The notes: a model not told the origin generated them from the letters alone. Shown: positions 52,327-62,392, counted from the stretch's first letter. The stretch is 64,000 nucleotides of DNA from Chloroflexota bacterium (GCA_009840625.1 VXNJ01000009.1:111314-175313); one strand, 5' to 3'. Numbers and translations are program-made.

Positions 52327-53037
52327 CTAGTCGCGCGACACCCACAGCGGATTTACCGGCCGGTTGCGGATCTTGGACACGGCCACGTAGAGGAGCGGCC
52401 CGGCAAAAGCGGCGATCCAGGGGAGCAGGACCTCCAGGAAGAAGTTCTGTCCCAGGAAATCGTGCACGGCCGAGTCCTCGACGATGAGCACGACCCCGAT
52501 GCGGAAGATGACCGCCGCACCGATGTAAATGAGGATCGGGAAACGGCCGGTGAAGTGGGCGATCAGTCCCGACCCCACGAACAGCAGCGGGATCGACAAC
52601 GCCAGGCCAAAAATCAACAGGCCGACGTTTCCGTGCGCCGCCCCGGCCACCGAGAGGATGTTGTCCAGGCTCATCACGACGTCGGCAAGCAGGATCAGGC
52701 CGATCGCCTGGCGGAACGATCCGGCCTTGCGGCCCCCGGAATGGTCGGACTTGTCCATCGTCAGCAGCCGCCAGCCCACCCAGAACAAGGCCAGCCCCCC
52801 GGCCGCGGCCAGGAACGGCAACGCCAACAGCTGGGTGGCGACCGCCGCCAGGCCGACCCGCAGCACCGTGGCCGTTCCGGCGCCGATAATGATCGCGTTG
52901 CGGCGCTCGCTGCCGCTCAGGCTGGACGCGACCACCCCGATCAGGATTGCGTTGTCGCCGGACAGGACCAGGTCGATGACGATGATTTGCAGGATGCTGC
53001 CGAGCAGCTCGCCATCGACGGATGGGGCGAAGGGCAA
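52327..53037 (-). CDS. TerC/YjbE-family integral membrane protein
   Basis: About 236 residues with 7 hydrophobic segments. The family motifs are DLVLSGDNAILIGVVASSL and VVMSLDNILSVAGAAHGN, whose Asp residues likely bind metal. Relatives export Mn2+ or take part in tellurite resistance complexes. TTG 53037 is preferred, since homology begins at GELLGSILQIIVIDL; the frame extends to a TTG at 53133 without homology. Convergent with recR, divergent from the iron-alcohol dehydrogenase. Confidence 0.85.
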   Translation of the reverse strand: MPFAPSVDGELLGSILQIIVIDLVLSGDNAILIGVVASSLSGSERRNAIIIGAGTATVLRVGLAAVATQLLALPFLAAAGGLALFWVGWRLLTMDKSDHSGGRKAGSFRQAIGLILLADVVMSLDNILSVAGAAHGNVGLLIFGLALSIPLLFVGSGLIAHFTGRFPILIYIGAAVIFRIGVVLIVEDSAVHDFLGQNFFLEVLLPWIAAFAGPLLYVAVSKIRNRPVNPLWVSRD

Positions 53038-53185
53038 GGCTAAGGGACCTCGGAGTCTGGGGAAACGGTGCTGGGTTCGACCCGGCTCTGAGCCCGGCAC
53101 TGCAAACCGGTCAGGGCACCGGCCGGTTGCCAAAATCGCAGGCCAGCCTCCCGCGAACGCTGGCTACGCCAGGTTGGGCCATTAG

Positions 53186-54463
53186 ATGCTAGTAGACCGA
53201 GTATTCACCCTGGACACCTCATCGATCAAGGTGGGGCCGGGGGCGATATCCGAGATTGGCTTCGAGGCCGCGCGGCTGGGGATCCGCCGGGCGATGGTCA
53301 TCACCGATCCGGTGGTGGCCCAGCTCGATTTCTTCAGCGATGCCATCGCCGGTCTCAAGTCAGGCGGGGTGGAGACGGAAGTCTTCGACGAGGTCGCGGT
53401 CGAACCCACCGACAGCTCCATGCAACACGCGGTCTCCGCGGCACAATCGGCCCACTGCGACGGATTCGTATCGATCGGGGGCGGTTCCAGCATGGACACC
53501 GCCAAGGTCGCCAATCTTTATTCCGTATTCCCGGCCGAATTCGACACCTACGTGAATCAGCCGATCGGCCGGGGCGCGCCGGTGCCCGGCCAATTGCGGC
53601 CGCACATCGCCGTCCCGACCACCGCCGGCACCGGTTCGGAGACAACCGGAGTGGCGATATTCGACTACGCCGAACTGAACGCCAAGACCGGGATCGCGCA
53701 CCGTGCCCTGCGTCCGACGGTGGGCATCATCGACCCGGCCGCGACCGCAACGCTGCCGCCGATGGTTGCGGCGGCCTCCGGGTTGGACGTACTCTCGCAC
53801 GCCCTCGAATCGCTCACCGCGATACCGTTCGGGCAGCGCGAGGCGCCGTCCGAACCGGGTATGCGGCCGGCCTACCAGGGCGCCAATCCGATTTCCGATA
53901 TCTGGTCCACCGCCTCGATCGGCCTGGTCGGCTCCCACATCGTGACTGCGATCGAAGACCCTTCCGATTCCGGGGCCCGCCTGCAGATGATGCTGGCGGC
54001 CGCTTACGCCGGAATCGGCTTCGGCAACGCCGGAGTCCACCTTCCCCACGGAATGTCCTACCCGGTCTCGAGCATGGTCCGCAATTACCAGCCGTCAGGA
54101 TATCCGCCCGGCAAGCCAATAATCCCGCACGGTATTTCGGTCGTGCTCAATTCGCCGGCGGTTTTCCGCTGGACCGCATCGGCCGACCCGTCCAGGCACC
54201 TGGAGGCGGCCCGCCTTATGGGAGCCGCCGTGGCCGGGGTTGACCACGCTGACGCCGGCGCGCTGCTGGCCGAAACCGTCATTGCCCTCATGCGACGGCT
54301 GGAATTGCCCAGCGGCCTGGCCGCGATTGGATTCGGGCCCGACGACATACCGGCGCTGGTCGAGGGCACCCTGCCGCAGCACCGTGTGACCAAGCTCTCG
54401 CCGCGGCCGGCCGGACGCGATGATCTGGCCGGATTGTTCAGCGACGCGATGAGTTACTGGTAG
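53186..54463 (+). CDS. Iron-containing alcohol dehydrogenase, hydroxyacid-oxoacid transhydrogenase-like
   Basis: A 425-residue group III (iron) alcohol dehydrogenase. NAD loop SIGGGSSMDTAKVANL, PTTAGTGSETTG, metal His in LDVLSHALESLT and VHLPHGMSYPVS. The stretch IIPHGISVVLNSPAVFRWT and GANPISDIWS are features I associate with ADHFE1-type hydroxyacid-oxoacid transhydrogenase, which couples 4-hydroxybutyrate oxidation to 2-oxoglutarate reduction. ATG 53186. Followed after 5 bases by a D-2-hydroxyacid dehydrogenase on the same strand, so the pair may handle one hydroxy-acid pool. Confidence 0.82.
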   Translation: MLVDRVFTLDTSSIKVGPGAISEIGFEAARLGIRRAMVITDPVVAQLDFFSDAIAGLKSGGVETEVFDEVAVEPTDSSMQHAVSAAQSAHCDGFVSIGGGSSMDTAKVANLYSVFPAEFDTYVNQPIGRGAPVPGQLRPHIAVPTTAGTGSETTGVAIFDYAELNAKTGIAHRALRPTVGIIDPAATATLPPMVAAASGLDVLSHALESLTAIPFGQREAPSEPGMRPAYQGANPISDIWSTASIGLVGSHIVTAIEDPSDSGARLQMMLAAAYAGIGFGNAGVHLPHGMSYPVSSMVRNYQPSGYPPGKPIIPHGISVVLNSPAVFRWTASADPSRHLEAARLMGAAVAGVDHADAGALLAETVIALMRRLELPSGLAAIGFGPDDIPALVEGTLPQHRVTKLSPRPAGRDDLAGLFSDAMSYW

Positions 54464-54468
54464 CCGCC

Positions 54469-55461
54469 GTGCCGCGGGCTCTTTTGACCGACACGTTCTG
54501 GGTGGGCACCCGGATCGAGGACGAGGTCCTGGGCGGGGCCGGCATCGAATACAAGATCGCCCCCAGCGGCGACGAGGCGACCCTGGTCGAAATGGCCCGC
54601 GACTGCGACGCGATCCTGACCGTTTTCGCCAAGACGACGGCGGCCGTCATTCGATCGCCCGCCGACCTGCGGGTCGTGGCCCGCTACGGGGTCGGCGTGG
54701 ACAACATCGACGTGTCCGCCGCCACCGCGCGCGGCGTGCCGGTCACCTACATCCCCGACTACTGCACCGAGGAGGTCGCCGGGCACGCGCTGGCGTTGCT
54801 GCTGGGCCTGAACCGCGCCCTGCTAAAGACCCACCGCGGCCTTATCGAGGGAGGTTTCGGAGTCGGTCTGGCCAAGCCAGTCTGGCGCCTGTCAGGGCTG
54901 CGCCTGGGGATCGTCGGTTTCGGGCGTTGCGGCAGGCAGCTGGGCCGGATCTCGGCCGGATTGGGGATGGAGATCGTCGCCTGCGACCCGGGCTTCCCGA
55001 CCGGCGCCGCCGACCCCGAGACCGGCGCCCGCTTCGTCTCCCTGGACGATATCATCGCAACCGCCGACATGATCAGCCTGCACGTACCGCTGCGACCCGA
55101 TACTCACCATCTTTTCTCCGACGCCGAATTTGCGGCAATGAAAGACAGCGCTTATCTGGTCAACACCTCCCGGGGGCCGGTGGTAGACACCGTCGCCTTG
55201 GCCAGAGCGCTGGAGCAGGGCCGGATCGCCGGCGCGGGGCTGGATGTTTACGAAACCGAACCGCTAGAACCGGACCACCCGCTGCGGACGGCGCCGAACA
55301 CGATCCTGACTTCGCACACCGCTTTCTACTCCGAGACCTCGCTGGAGGAAAACCGGCGGCGCGCCGCTCAGAGCGTGGTTGACGTCCTGGCCGGCCGAGA
55401 GCCCGACCACATCGCCAACCCCGACTTTGCCGAGGGCGGCAAGGGTCGCTCCCGCAGCTAG
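54469..55461 (+). CDS. D-2-hydroxyacid dehydrogenase (C-terminal binding protein-like)
   Basis: A 330-residue NAD-dependent D-isomer-specific dehydrogenase. Rossmann motif LGIVGFGRCGRQLG, Arg in LVNTSRGPVVDT, Glu in GLDVYETEPLEPDHPL, and the catalytic His in LTSHTAFYSE. The substrate could be phosphoglycerate, glyoxylate/hydroxypyruvate or another 2-oxo acid. GTG 54469 lies 5 bases after the iron-dehydrogenase stop, so they are co-transcribed. Its last codons overlap the next, opposite-strand gene by 4 bases. Confidence 0.87.
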   Translation: MPRALLTDTFWVGTRIEDEVLGGAGIEYKIAPSGDEATLVEMARDCDAILTVFAKTTAAVIRSPADLRVVARYGVGVDNIDVSAATARGVPVTYIPDYCTEEVAGHALALLLGLNRALLKTHRGLIEGGFGVGLAKPVWRLSGLRLGIVGFGRCGRQLGRISAGLGMEIVACDPGFPTGAADPETGARFVSLDDIIATADMISLHVPLRPDTHHLFSDAEFAAMKDSAYLVNTSRGPVVDTVALARALEQGRIAGAGLDVYETEPLEPDHPLRTAPNTILTSHTAFYSETSLEENRRRAAQSVVDVLAGREPDHIANPDFAEGGKGRSRS

Positions 55462-56618
55462 TAGATCCCCCGGAACATCTCCTGCAGCTCCTCGAAGGAG
55501 GCCTGGGCGGGACTCTGCAGCTGCAGGCGTTCGGAATCGGCGGTCAAACGCGCCATTTCGTCGATGTCGTCCATGCGCACGCCGTAGGCGCTCATCCGGG
55601 TCTCGATTTCCAGATCGTCGACCAGTTGCTCGACGACCCCAATCGCGGCATCGGCGCGGGCCGTGGTTGCGGCGATCTTGTCCGAGATCCCCAGCGGACC
55701 GGCCAACTCCGCCACCCGCTCGGGCACGGTTCGCGCGTAGAACTTGAATATCGGCACCAGGCAGATCGCGTTGGCTATGCCGTGCGGGACCTTGTAGCGG
55801 GCGCCGATGACGTGGGCGGCGGCGTGAATGATGGTCACGCCGGCATTTGCCAACGTATATCCGGCCAATAGCGCTCCCAGCATCTGGCCGCTGCGCGCCT
55901 CGATATCCGAGCCCGTCCGGTAGGCGCGCGGCAGGTTCTGGAGAATCAATCCCATCGCCTCGCGGGCGAACATCTTCGTTTGCACGGTGGCGTTGCTGGA
56001 GAGGTACGACTCGGTCGCGTGGCAGAACGCATCGATCCCCGAAGCGGCGGTCACCGCGGGCGGCAGACCCAGCGTCAGTTCGGGATCAACGATCGCCACG
56101 TCCGGGTAAATGTGCGGCGAAATAACCGGCACCTTGTTGGAGGAATCGTCCATCACTACCACCGCGTTGCCGGTCACCTCGGAGGCGGTGCCGGCGGTGG
56201 TCGGAATCGAAATGTTGGGTAAACCGGGACGGGTCACCTCGTTTACCCCGATCAGTTGCTCGACCCGCTTGCCGTTGGCGACCGCGCAACCGGCGATCTG
56301 CGCGGTGTCCATCGAACTGCCGCCGCCCAGGCCGATGACGACGTCGGCGCCGGAACCGGCGATTTCATCGGCAGTGGCGTTGATCAGCGACGCCGGCGGT
56401 TCCTGGGCCGGGTTTTCGCGCGTCTGGAAGGGGATTCCGGCCTCGGCGAGAAGCGATTCAACCCGGTCGACGATGCCGGCCTGGCGCAGTCCTTGGTCGG
56501 TGACGACGAAGGCCTTGCTTCCGCCAAGGTATCCGAATTCCTCGGCCAGCCGGCCAACCGCGCCGGCTTCGAAATCCACGATCTTGGTCGTCCTGAATAC
56601 GGCAGGGTCTACGGCCAT
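55458..56618 (-). CDS. Iron-containing alcohol dehydrogenase (second)
   Basis: A 386-residue group III dehydrogenase. SKAFVVTDQGLRQ, GLGGGSSMDTAQIAG, PTTAGTASEVTGNAVV, metal ligands in IDAFCHATESYL and IIHAAAHVIGARYKVPHG. It is more like typical butanol or lactaldehyde dehydrogenases than the 53-kb one. ATG 56618 is chosen; sequence upstream (to 57404 in frame) is antisense to another gene. It faces the D-2-hydroxyacid dehydrogenase and diverges from the secreted protein gene. Confidence 0.87.
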   Translation of the reverse strand: MAVDPAVFRTTKIVDFEAGAVGRLAEEFGYLGGSKAFVVTDQGLRQAGIVDRVESLLAEAGIPFQTRENPAQEPPASLINATADEIAGSGADVVIGLGGGSSMDTAQIAGCAVANGKRVEQLIGVNEVTRPGLPNISIPTTAGTASEVTGNAVVVMDDSSNKVPVISPHIYPDVAIVDPELTLGLPPAVTAASGIDAFCHATESYLSSNATVQTKMFAREAMGLILQNLPRAYRTGSDIEARSGQMLGALLAGYTLANAGVTIIHAAAHVIGARYKVPHGIANAICLVPIFKFYARTVPERVAELAGPLGISDKIAATTARADAAIGVVEQLVDDLEIETRMSAYGVRMDDIDEMARLTADSERLQLQSPAQASFEELQEMFRGIY

Positions 56619-56819
56619 GAAAAATCCTCGGATCGCTGTCGTCCGTTGAGCGGACGGTTCTGTTGCTGGGGTAACCCCTGATATGTTCGCCGATTTTTTG
56701 GCCGGCGCCGGCTTTCGCCGACCGGCGGCACCGCCGCGCGACCCGATTCGAATCGGCGGCGGCGGGCGGGGCGAGAATATCCGCTGACTTTCCCTCTCGG
56801 CAGGCAGTACCCACTGAGA

Positions 56820-59366
56820 ATCGCGATCCTCCCACGCCCGGCCGCCGCGCGGCTGCTGGTTGCCCTTCTGGCAGTGGCCGCCGTGATCGCGGTGAGTCCG
56901 GCTTTCGATGCGGCCCTGGGTCAGGATGAACAGCGCTGCGCGGCCACCGCGCTGGGCCAGCTTTCCGATCCGACCGCCGCGCTCGAGGCCAGCGGACGCT
57001 GGAGCACCGCCGACTGCGAGTCCGAACTGCGCCCCGGGAGCGAAGCCAGGCATTTCGAATTCGAAGTGGCGGCGGCCGGGCGCGTGCGCATCGAGCTGAC
57101 CTCCGAATCGGCCGATCCCTATCTGTATCTCTTCGACTCCGACGGAAACCGCCTGGCCGACGACGATGACGGCGGTCAGCTGCTGAATGCCCGCATCGAA
57201 CGCGAACTCGAGCCGGGCACATATCAAATCGAAGCCACAACGGTCGGCGGACGCGCCCGCGGGGCGGCTTCCTTCGCATTGACGATTGGGTTCGTCGAGG
57301 GTTGCGAGATCATCCCTCTGGGTACTTTGCAGCCGGGAACCGACCTCGCCGCCTCCGGGACCTGGTCGCACCAGACGTGCGGCTCCAGGATCGTCGTCGC
57401 CCACCCGGCTCGCAACTACCTATTCCAAATTCCGGAGCCAGGTCGCGTCCGCGTCGACCTCACGTCGACGAACGGCGACCCGGTTCTGTCGATGGCCACT
57501 CCCGAAGGGGCCGTGATCGGCGCGAATGACGACGGCGGGATAGGCAACAACGCGCGCATCGAGAAATTCCTGCCGGCCGGCGCGTACATCGTCGAGGCAA
57601 CGACCTACAGCCGTGGGGGTCTGCAACCGCTGGCGGCCGACTTCGAGCTATTCATCCGACTGATCGACGAGCTGGACCGGCAGCTGATGCCCGCTCCGAA
57701 AGTCGAAGCCCTGGTGGTCCCGGACCGGGTAATCGCCGGCGAACCATTCACGGTGCACTACCGCGTGGGTAACGTCGGCGGTGGCGATTTGCACGAAGTC
57801 GCCCCGATCGTCCAGGTCCAAGGCTACGGGCCCGGCAGCACCGGGGGCTTCATCCGGCAGTGGTTCTACAACCTGGCGGTGACGGAATCTGCTTGGAGCG
57901 CGGGCTCCTCGTACCACACCGGCGACGTCACGGCCAGCGGTTCCAGCGAAACCCTTGCGGGGGTGGCGGCCCAGGAAATGACCCTTAATCGACCCGGCCG
58001 GTCCTGGGTGCTTGTCGCGCTTTTCGTCCTCGATGAGGAAAGACGTGGCGTCAGTTACCACAGCGTCTGGAAGCACATCGACGTCATCGACGGGGCCACG
58101 TTCGGACCCCTGCGCGTACGCGTCGACGACTCAACCTTCGAGGTGACCGCGCAATCGGATGCCGACGGCGAAGTCACCCGGACGGTCACCGACCTGGCCG
58201 ACCGCGAAGCCGCGGTCGGAATTCTGCAGCGCAGACAGGCAGTATTTGCCGCCGGGGTGCGGAGCGTGCTGTTAGGCGGCATCTTCGACCGGCCCGCAGT
58301 TTCACGGTTGGAGGAACTTCGAACCGGCACGGTTCCGGTTCCGGGAGACCCGGATTTCCCCACCGGCCCGACGCCCGATTCGGTCCGCGCCGCATTGGCA
58401 CGTGACTACCTGATGTCGGTGACCGAATCCGGCCTCGCCGGATCGCACTCCGCGGGGCTGCTCATAGATCCGGCGCGAGTCGAGGGCCTGGTGCTGGTAA
58501 GCGCGCAAAATGCGTCGCGAAAATACGCGGCCCTTGCCTCGAGCTGGCGAAATCTCCAGTCAAGGCTGGCCGGAGGCGCGGCAATCTCCTACGCGGAAGC
58601 GCTCGCCCTGCTTTCCCAACTGAGGTACGCCGAGAGCGTGCTGGCGCCCCTGATCGACGCCGGCGAACTGGTTCGGTCAGCCCGCACTGACGATGAAGGT
58701 TGGGACGGCGCGGTGGCGGAGCAGTTGTCCGAATTCGCACGCGAAGCGACGTGTTTTGGATCCGTTCGCGGCCTGGCGGGAATGCTGGCCCTGGCCGACG
58801 GGGCGGATCCGGCGGCGGCTCTGGATCTTGACGCCGAACTGCGGCTCGCGTTGCCGCTGTTCGGGTATTTGGTCGACAACGCCCAGTGCGCGATCGCGGA
58901 AATCGACGACGAAAATGACCAGCTCTTGAGTACGCTGGGCATCTCGCCATTCCAGGCACTCCAATTGCCCGGGTACCGGTTCGTATCCACCGCTCCGGCT
59001 GATGAACCCGATCCGCACCGCCTGCGCATCCTCGTCCGCGTGCATGAAGACGGTCGCGTCGAGCACGCGGTAGAGCTGGCCAACGGCCGCCGAATCCTCC
59101 CGCAACGAAGGTTCCTGGAAGCGGATTCGCAACCCGGCGCCCAACACTCAAGCAGTGCAGTCCAGCTCTTTGGCCAGTCGATCGGCGTGATCCGTTCAAT
59201 CCGCGACGCGGAAGGCCGGATCCTGCTGTCATTCCTTGCGTCCGATGGTGCGCACATCGAACCACGGGCGAGGATCCTGCCGGCCGACGCATCTGTCGGC
59301 GTCTGGTTGCGGACGAGCCAAATCGAAGTGCCGCCGGCCACGCCTACCCTGGCGGCGATCGGATAG
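56820..59366 (+). CDS. Large secreted protein with two PPC domains; non-canonical start
   Basis: About 848 residues. The first 30 residues are a signal peptide (AARLLVALLAVAAVIAVSPAFDAALG). Two pre-peptidase C-terminal (PPC) beta-sandwiches follow: FEFEVAAAGRVRIELTS...YLFDSDGNRLADDDDGG and FQIPEPGRVRVDLTS...NDDGGIGNNARIE. A middle region (VIAGEPFTVHYRVGNVGGGDL) looks like a CARDB-type sandwich. The rest, from about residue 400, is unrecognised and mostly helical. The first ordinary start in frame is GTG 56874, which cuts the signal peptide in half. ATC 56820 (MAILPRP...) or CTG 56814 give a full signal. Upstream there is no ATG, GTG or TTG in frame. It may act in protein or glycan binding outside the cell. 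Confidence 0.7.
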   Translation: MAILPRPAAARLLVALLAVAAVIAVSPAFDAALGQDEQRCAATALGQLSDPTAALEASGRWSTADCESELRPGSEARHFEFEVAAAGRVRIELTSESADPYLYLFDSDGNRLADDDDGGQLLNARIERELEPGTYQIEATTVGGRARGAASFALTIGFVEGCEIIPLGTLQPGTDLAASGTWSHQTCGSRIVVAHPARNYLFQIPEPGRVRVDLTSTNGDPVLSMATPEGAVIGANDDGGIGNNARIEKFLPAGAYIVEATTYSRGGLQPLAADFELFIRLIDELDRQLMPAPKVEALVVPDRVIAGEPFTVHYRVGNVGGGDLHEVAPIVQVQGYGPGSTGGFIRQWFYNLAVTESAWSAGSSYHTGDVTASGSSETLAGVAAQEMTLNRPGRSWVLVALFVLDEERRGVSYHSVWKHIDVIDGATFGPLRVRVDDSTFEVTAQSDADGEVTRTVTDLADREAAVGILQRRQAVFAAGVRSVLLGGIFDRPAVSRLEELRTGTVPVPGDPDFPTGPTPDSVRAALARDYLMSVTESGLAGSHSAGLLIDPARVEGLVLVSAQNASRKYAALASSWRNLQSRLAGGAAISYAEALALLSQLRYAESVLAPLIDAGELVRSARTDDEGWDGAVAEQLSEFAREATCFGSVRGLAGMLALADGADPAAALDLDAELRLALPLFGYLVDNAQCAIAEIDDENDQLLSTLGISPFQALQLPGYRFVSTAPADEPDPHRLRILVRVHEDGRVEHAVELANGRRILPQRRFLEADSQPGAQHSSSAVQLFGQSIGVIRSIRDAEGRILLSFLASDGAHIEPRARILPADASVGVWLRTSQIEVPPATPTLAAIG

Positions 59367-59423
59367 CGATTTGACCAGTGCCTAGCCGATTGAAGGGTCC
59401 GAACTCTCCCTGGAAGCCAACCA

Positions 59424-60413
59424 ATGTCTGAACCAATTGAATTGATCGTCGACAGCGACTGCGGCGTCGATGACGCCGTAGCGCTCTGGTACGCGTTGAC
59501 CACGCCGCAGTTCGACGTCGCGCTGATCTGCAGCGTTCACGGCAATGTCGGCGAACCGGCGGTGGCCCGCAACATTGCCCGGGTTCTGGGCGCCGCCGAT
59601 CGGTCCGATGTGCCACTTGCGTTGGGCGCGGCCGACGCCCTGGCCGGTTCGCCGGTTCCGGCACGGGCCAGCTACGTGCACGGCGACGACGGGCTCGGCG
59701 ATGCTGAGCTTCCCGATCACGAAATCGACCCACATCCCCTGCCGGCCGACCAGGCGATCGTCGACCTATGCCGTCGCAATCCCGGGAAGTACACCCTGGC
59801 GGCCCTCGGCCCGGCCACCAACATCGCCCGCGCGCTGCGCCTCGAACCTGGACTGCCGGGGCTGCTGAAGGAGTTCATATATATGGGCGGCACCTTCAAC
59901 CTGCCCGGGAACGTTTCGCCGGTGGCCAGCTTCAACGTGGCCGGCGACCCTCTGGCGGCCAAGGAAATGGTCAACGCCAACTGGCCCAGTCCGCCACGGA
60001 TGCTCACTTTTGACGTGATGAAAAACACCACCTTCGGCGAGGCCGAGGTGAGCCTGCTCAACGAAGGCCGAACCGCGGCGGCCCGATTCCTGCGTGAGCC
60101 GCTGACCCACTACCACGCGGTAACCGCGAAAGCCAATGCCGGCGGCCGCATGGTCTGTCCGGACATGCTGACGATGGTCTGGCTGTCCGACCGCGACGCG
60201 GTCGACTCGGGCCTGTATCCGCTTGACGTGGACGCCGGCCGGGACGCGGCCTGGGGGATGACCGTGGTCGATCTGCGGTCCCAGGCCCTGTTGGACGACG
60301 CGATGCGGCGCTCGGTTGATCCGGCGGTGACTCCGACCGCGGTCTGGGAGATATCGCGTTCGGCCGACGAGGGTGCTTTCAGGGCCGCATTCGCATCGCT
60401 GCTGGGCGGCTGA
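59424..60413 (+). CDS. Nucleoside hydrolase (IunH family)
   Basis: A 329-residue inosine-uridine hydrolase-type protein. The metal motif VDSDCGVDDAVAL is near residue 10, HGNVGEPAVARN follows, and FIYMGGTFNLPGNVSPVASFNVAGDPLAA holds the sugar-binding Asn and Asp (usual E-F-N-x-x-x-D-P). It would cleave nucleosides to base and ribose. ATG 59424. Rather small relative of the purine/pyrimidine-specific enzymes, so specificity is unclear. 23S rRNA starts about 160 bases downstream on the same strand. Confidence 0.87.
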   Translation: MSEPIELIVDSDCGVDDAVALWYALTTPQFDVALICSVHGNVGEPAVARNIARVLGAADRSDVPLALGAADALAGSPVPARASYVHGDDGLGDAELPDHEIDPHPLPADQAIVDLCRRNPGKYTLAALGPATNIARALRLEPGLPGLLKEFIYMGGTFNLPGNVSPVASFNVAGDPLAAKEMVNANWPSPPRMLTFDVMKNTTFGEAEVSLLNEGRTAAARFLREPLTHYHAVTAKANAGGRMVCPDMLTMVWLSDRDAVDSGLYPLDVDAGRDAAWGMTVVDLRSQALLDDAMRRSVDPAVTPTAVWEISRSADEGAFRAAFASLLGG

Positions 60414-60438
60414 TTCGACCGCTTCCGGGTGGTTGGAT

Positions 60439-60444
60439 TACAAT
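60439..60444 (+). promoter_or_regulatory. Possible -10 element of the 23S promoter
   Basis: TACAAT is the best -10-like sequence between the nucleoside hydrolase and the 23S gene. Its -35 partner (TTCGAC at 60414-60419) would have a 19-base spacer and is weak. Confidence 0.3.
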
Positions 60445-60536
60445 CTACAGCTAACTTTGCCAAAGCCCGTCCTTGGACGCGGTATCGCTTGATGCCGAAA
60501 CCAGGCTGAGGCAGCACCTTTTACAAGTCAATATGT

Positions 60537-60554
60537 GCAAAACTTCAGTTTTGC
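60537..60554 (+). promoter_or_regulatory. Perfect stem-loop just upstream of 23S
   Basis: GCAAAAC TTCA GTTTTGC forms a 7-bp stem with a 4-base loop, about 23 bases before the likely 23S 5' end. Its loop lacks a U-run after it. It could be a leader, processing or antitermination element; function unknown. Confidence 0.4.
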
Positions 60555-61730
60555 CGACCCGAGGAATCCAATAGATCCCAAGATATTAAGGGCGATTGGT
60601 GGATGCCTTGGCACTAGGAGCCGAAGAAGGGCGTGGCAGACTACGAAATGCTGCGGTGAGCTGTGAGCGAGCTTTGACCCGCAGATGCCCGAATGGGGAA
60701 ACCTGGCAGGCGGAAACGCCTGTCGGCCTGTTCTGAAGGATTTCCAAAGTAGGAGCAGGTAGGCAAGCGGGGGAATTGAATCATCTAAGTACCCCGAGGA
60801 AAAGAAAGCAATAGCGAATCCCTCAGTAGTGGCGAGCGAAAGGGGATCAGCCCAAACCGCGTTCATGTATGAAGGTGCAGGCCGTTGTGCGCGCGGGGTT
60901 GCAGGATCGAACCGGTCCCCCTGCAGGGACCAAGGAAGTTACAAAGACGCAGGTTAGCCGAAGGCGGCTGGAAAGCCCCGCCAGAGACGGTGATAGCCCG
61001 GTAGGCGAAAGCCCGCGACCTTCCGTTCTAAATCCTGAGTACCACGGGACACGTGAAACCCTGTGGGAACCTGGGAGGACCATCTTCCAAGGCTAATTAC
61101 TCCTGGTGACCGATAGCGAACGAGTATCGTGAGAGAAAGGTGAAAAGTACCCCGGGAGGGGAGTGAAATAGAACCTGAAACTGATCGCTTACAAACAGTC
61201 AGAGCGCTATGGCGACTTGGGCCAAGCGCGGGTGGTTGAACGCGGGGACTGCTTCGGCAGGAATCGCGGGACACCGCCGGCGCCTAAGCCCGTAAACGGT
61301 CGCAACGCGTGATGGCGTGCCTATCGAAGAATGAGCCGGCGAGTTAACTGTTGTGGCGAGGTTAAGAATCTCTGGTTCGGAGCCGGAGCGAAAGCGAGTC
61401 TTAATAGGGCGAATAGTCACAGCGGTTAGACCCGAAACCAGGTGATCTAACCATGGCCAGAAGGAAGCGGAAGTAACATTTCGTGGACGTTCGAACGCAC
61501 CAAAGCTGCAAATTTGGGCGATGAGCTGTGGTTAGGGGTGAAACGCCAATCGAACCTGGATATAGCTGGTTCTCCCCGAAATAGTTTTAGGGCTAGCGTC
61601 CGGATCTTGAGTCTGCTGGGGGTAGAGCACTGACTGGGCTAGGGGGCTCACGCTTACCAACCCCTATCAAACTCCGAATACCAGCAGATATACCGGGCAG
61701 TCAGACAGTGGGGGCTAACCTCCATTGTCG

Positions 61731-61761
<31 letters not shown>

Positions 61762-62361
61762 CCCCTAAATCTCGACTAAGTGGAAAACGATGTGAGATTG
61801 CTGAGACAGCCAGGATGTTGGCTTGGAAGCAGCCACCATTGAAAGAGTGCGTAACTGCTCACTGGTCAAGCGATCTTGCGCGGAAAATGTAACGGGGCTC
61901 AAGTCGAGTGCCGAAGCTGCGGGAGCCGCCGCAAGGCGGACGGTAGGGGAGCGTTCCACGGGCAGAGAAGGTCGAGCGAGAGCACGGCTGGAGCGCGTGG
62001 AAGTGAGAATGCCGGCATGAGTAGCGAAATGCGAGTGAAAAACTCGCACACCGTATGCCCAAGGTTTCCTGAGGAAGGTTAATCCGCTCAGGGTTAGTCG
62101 GGCCTAAGTCGAGGCCGACAGGCGTAGACGATGGACAACTGGTTCACATTCCAGTACCACCTCGGGTTCTATGGACATTGGAGGGACCCAGCGGGGTAGG
62201 TCGAGCGCGTTGACGGAATGCGCGTCTAAGCACGTAGGTTGGTCGCATAGGTAAATCCGTGCGACTGGAAATCCGAGATGCGATGGGGAGGACCTGCTTC
62301 GGCAGGACCGACTCGATTGAGCCCGGCTGGCAAGAAAAGCTTCGTGTCCGAACCCAGGTGC

Positions 62362-62392
<31 letters not shown>

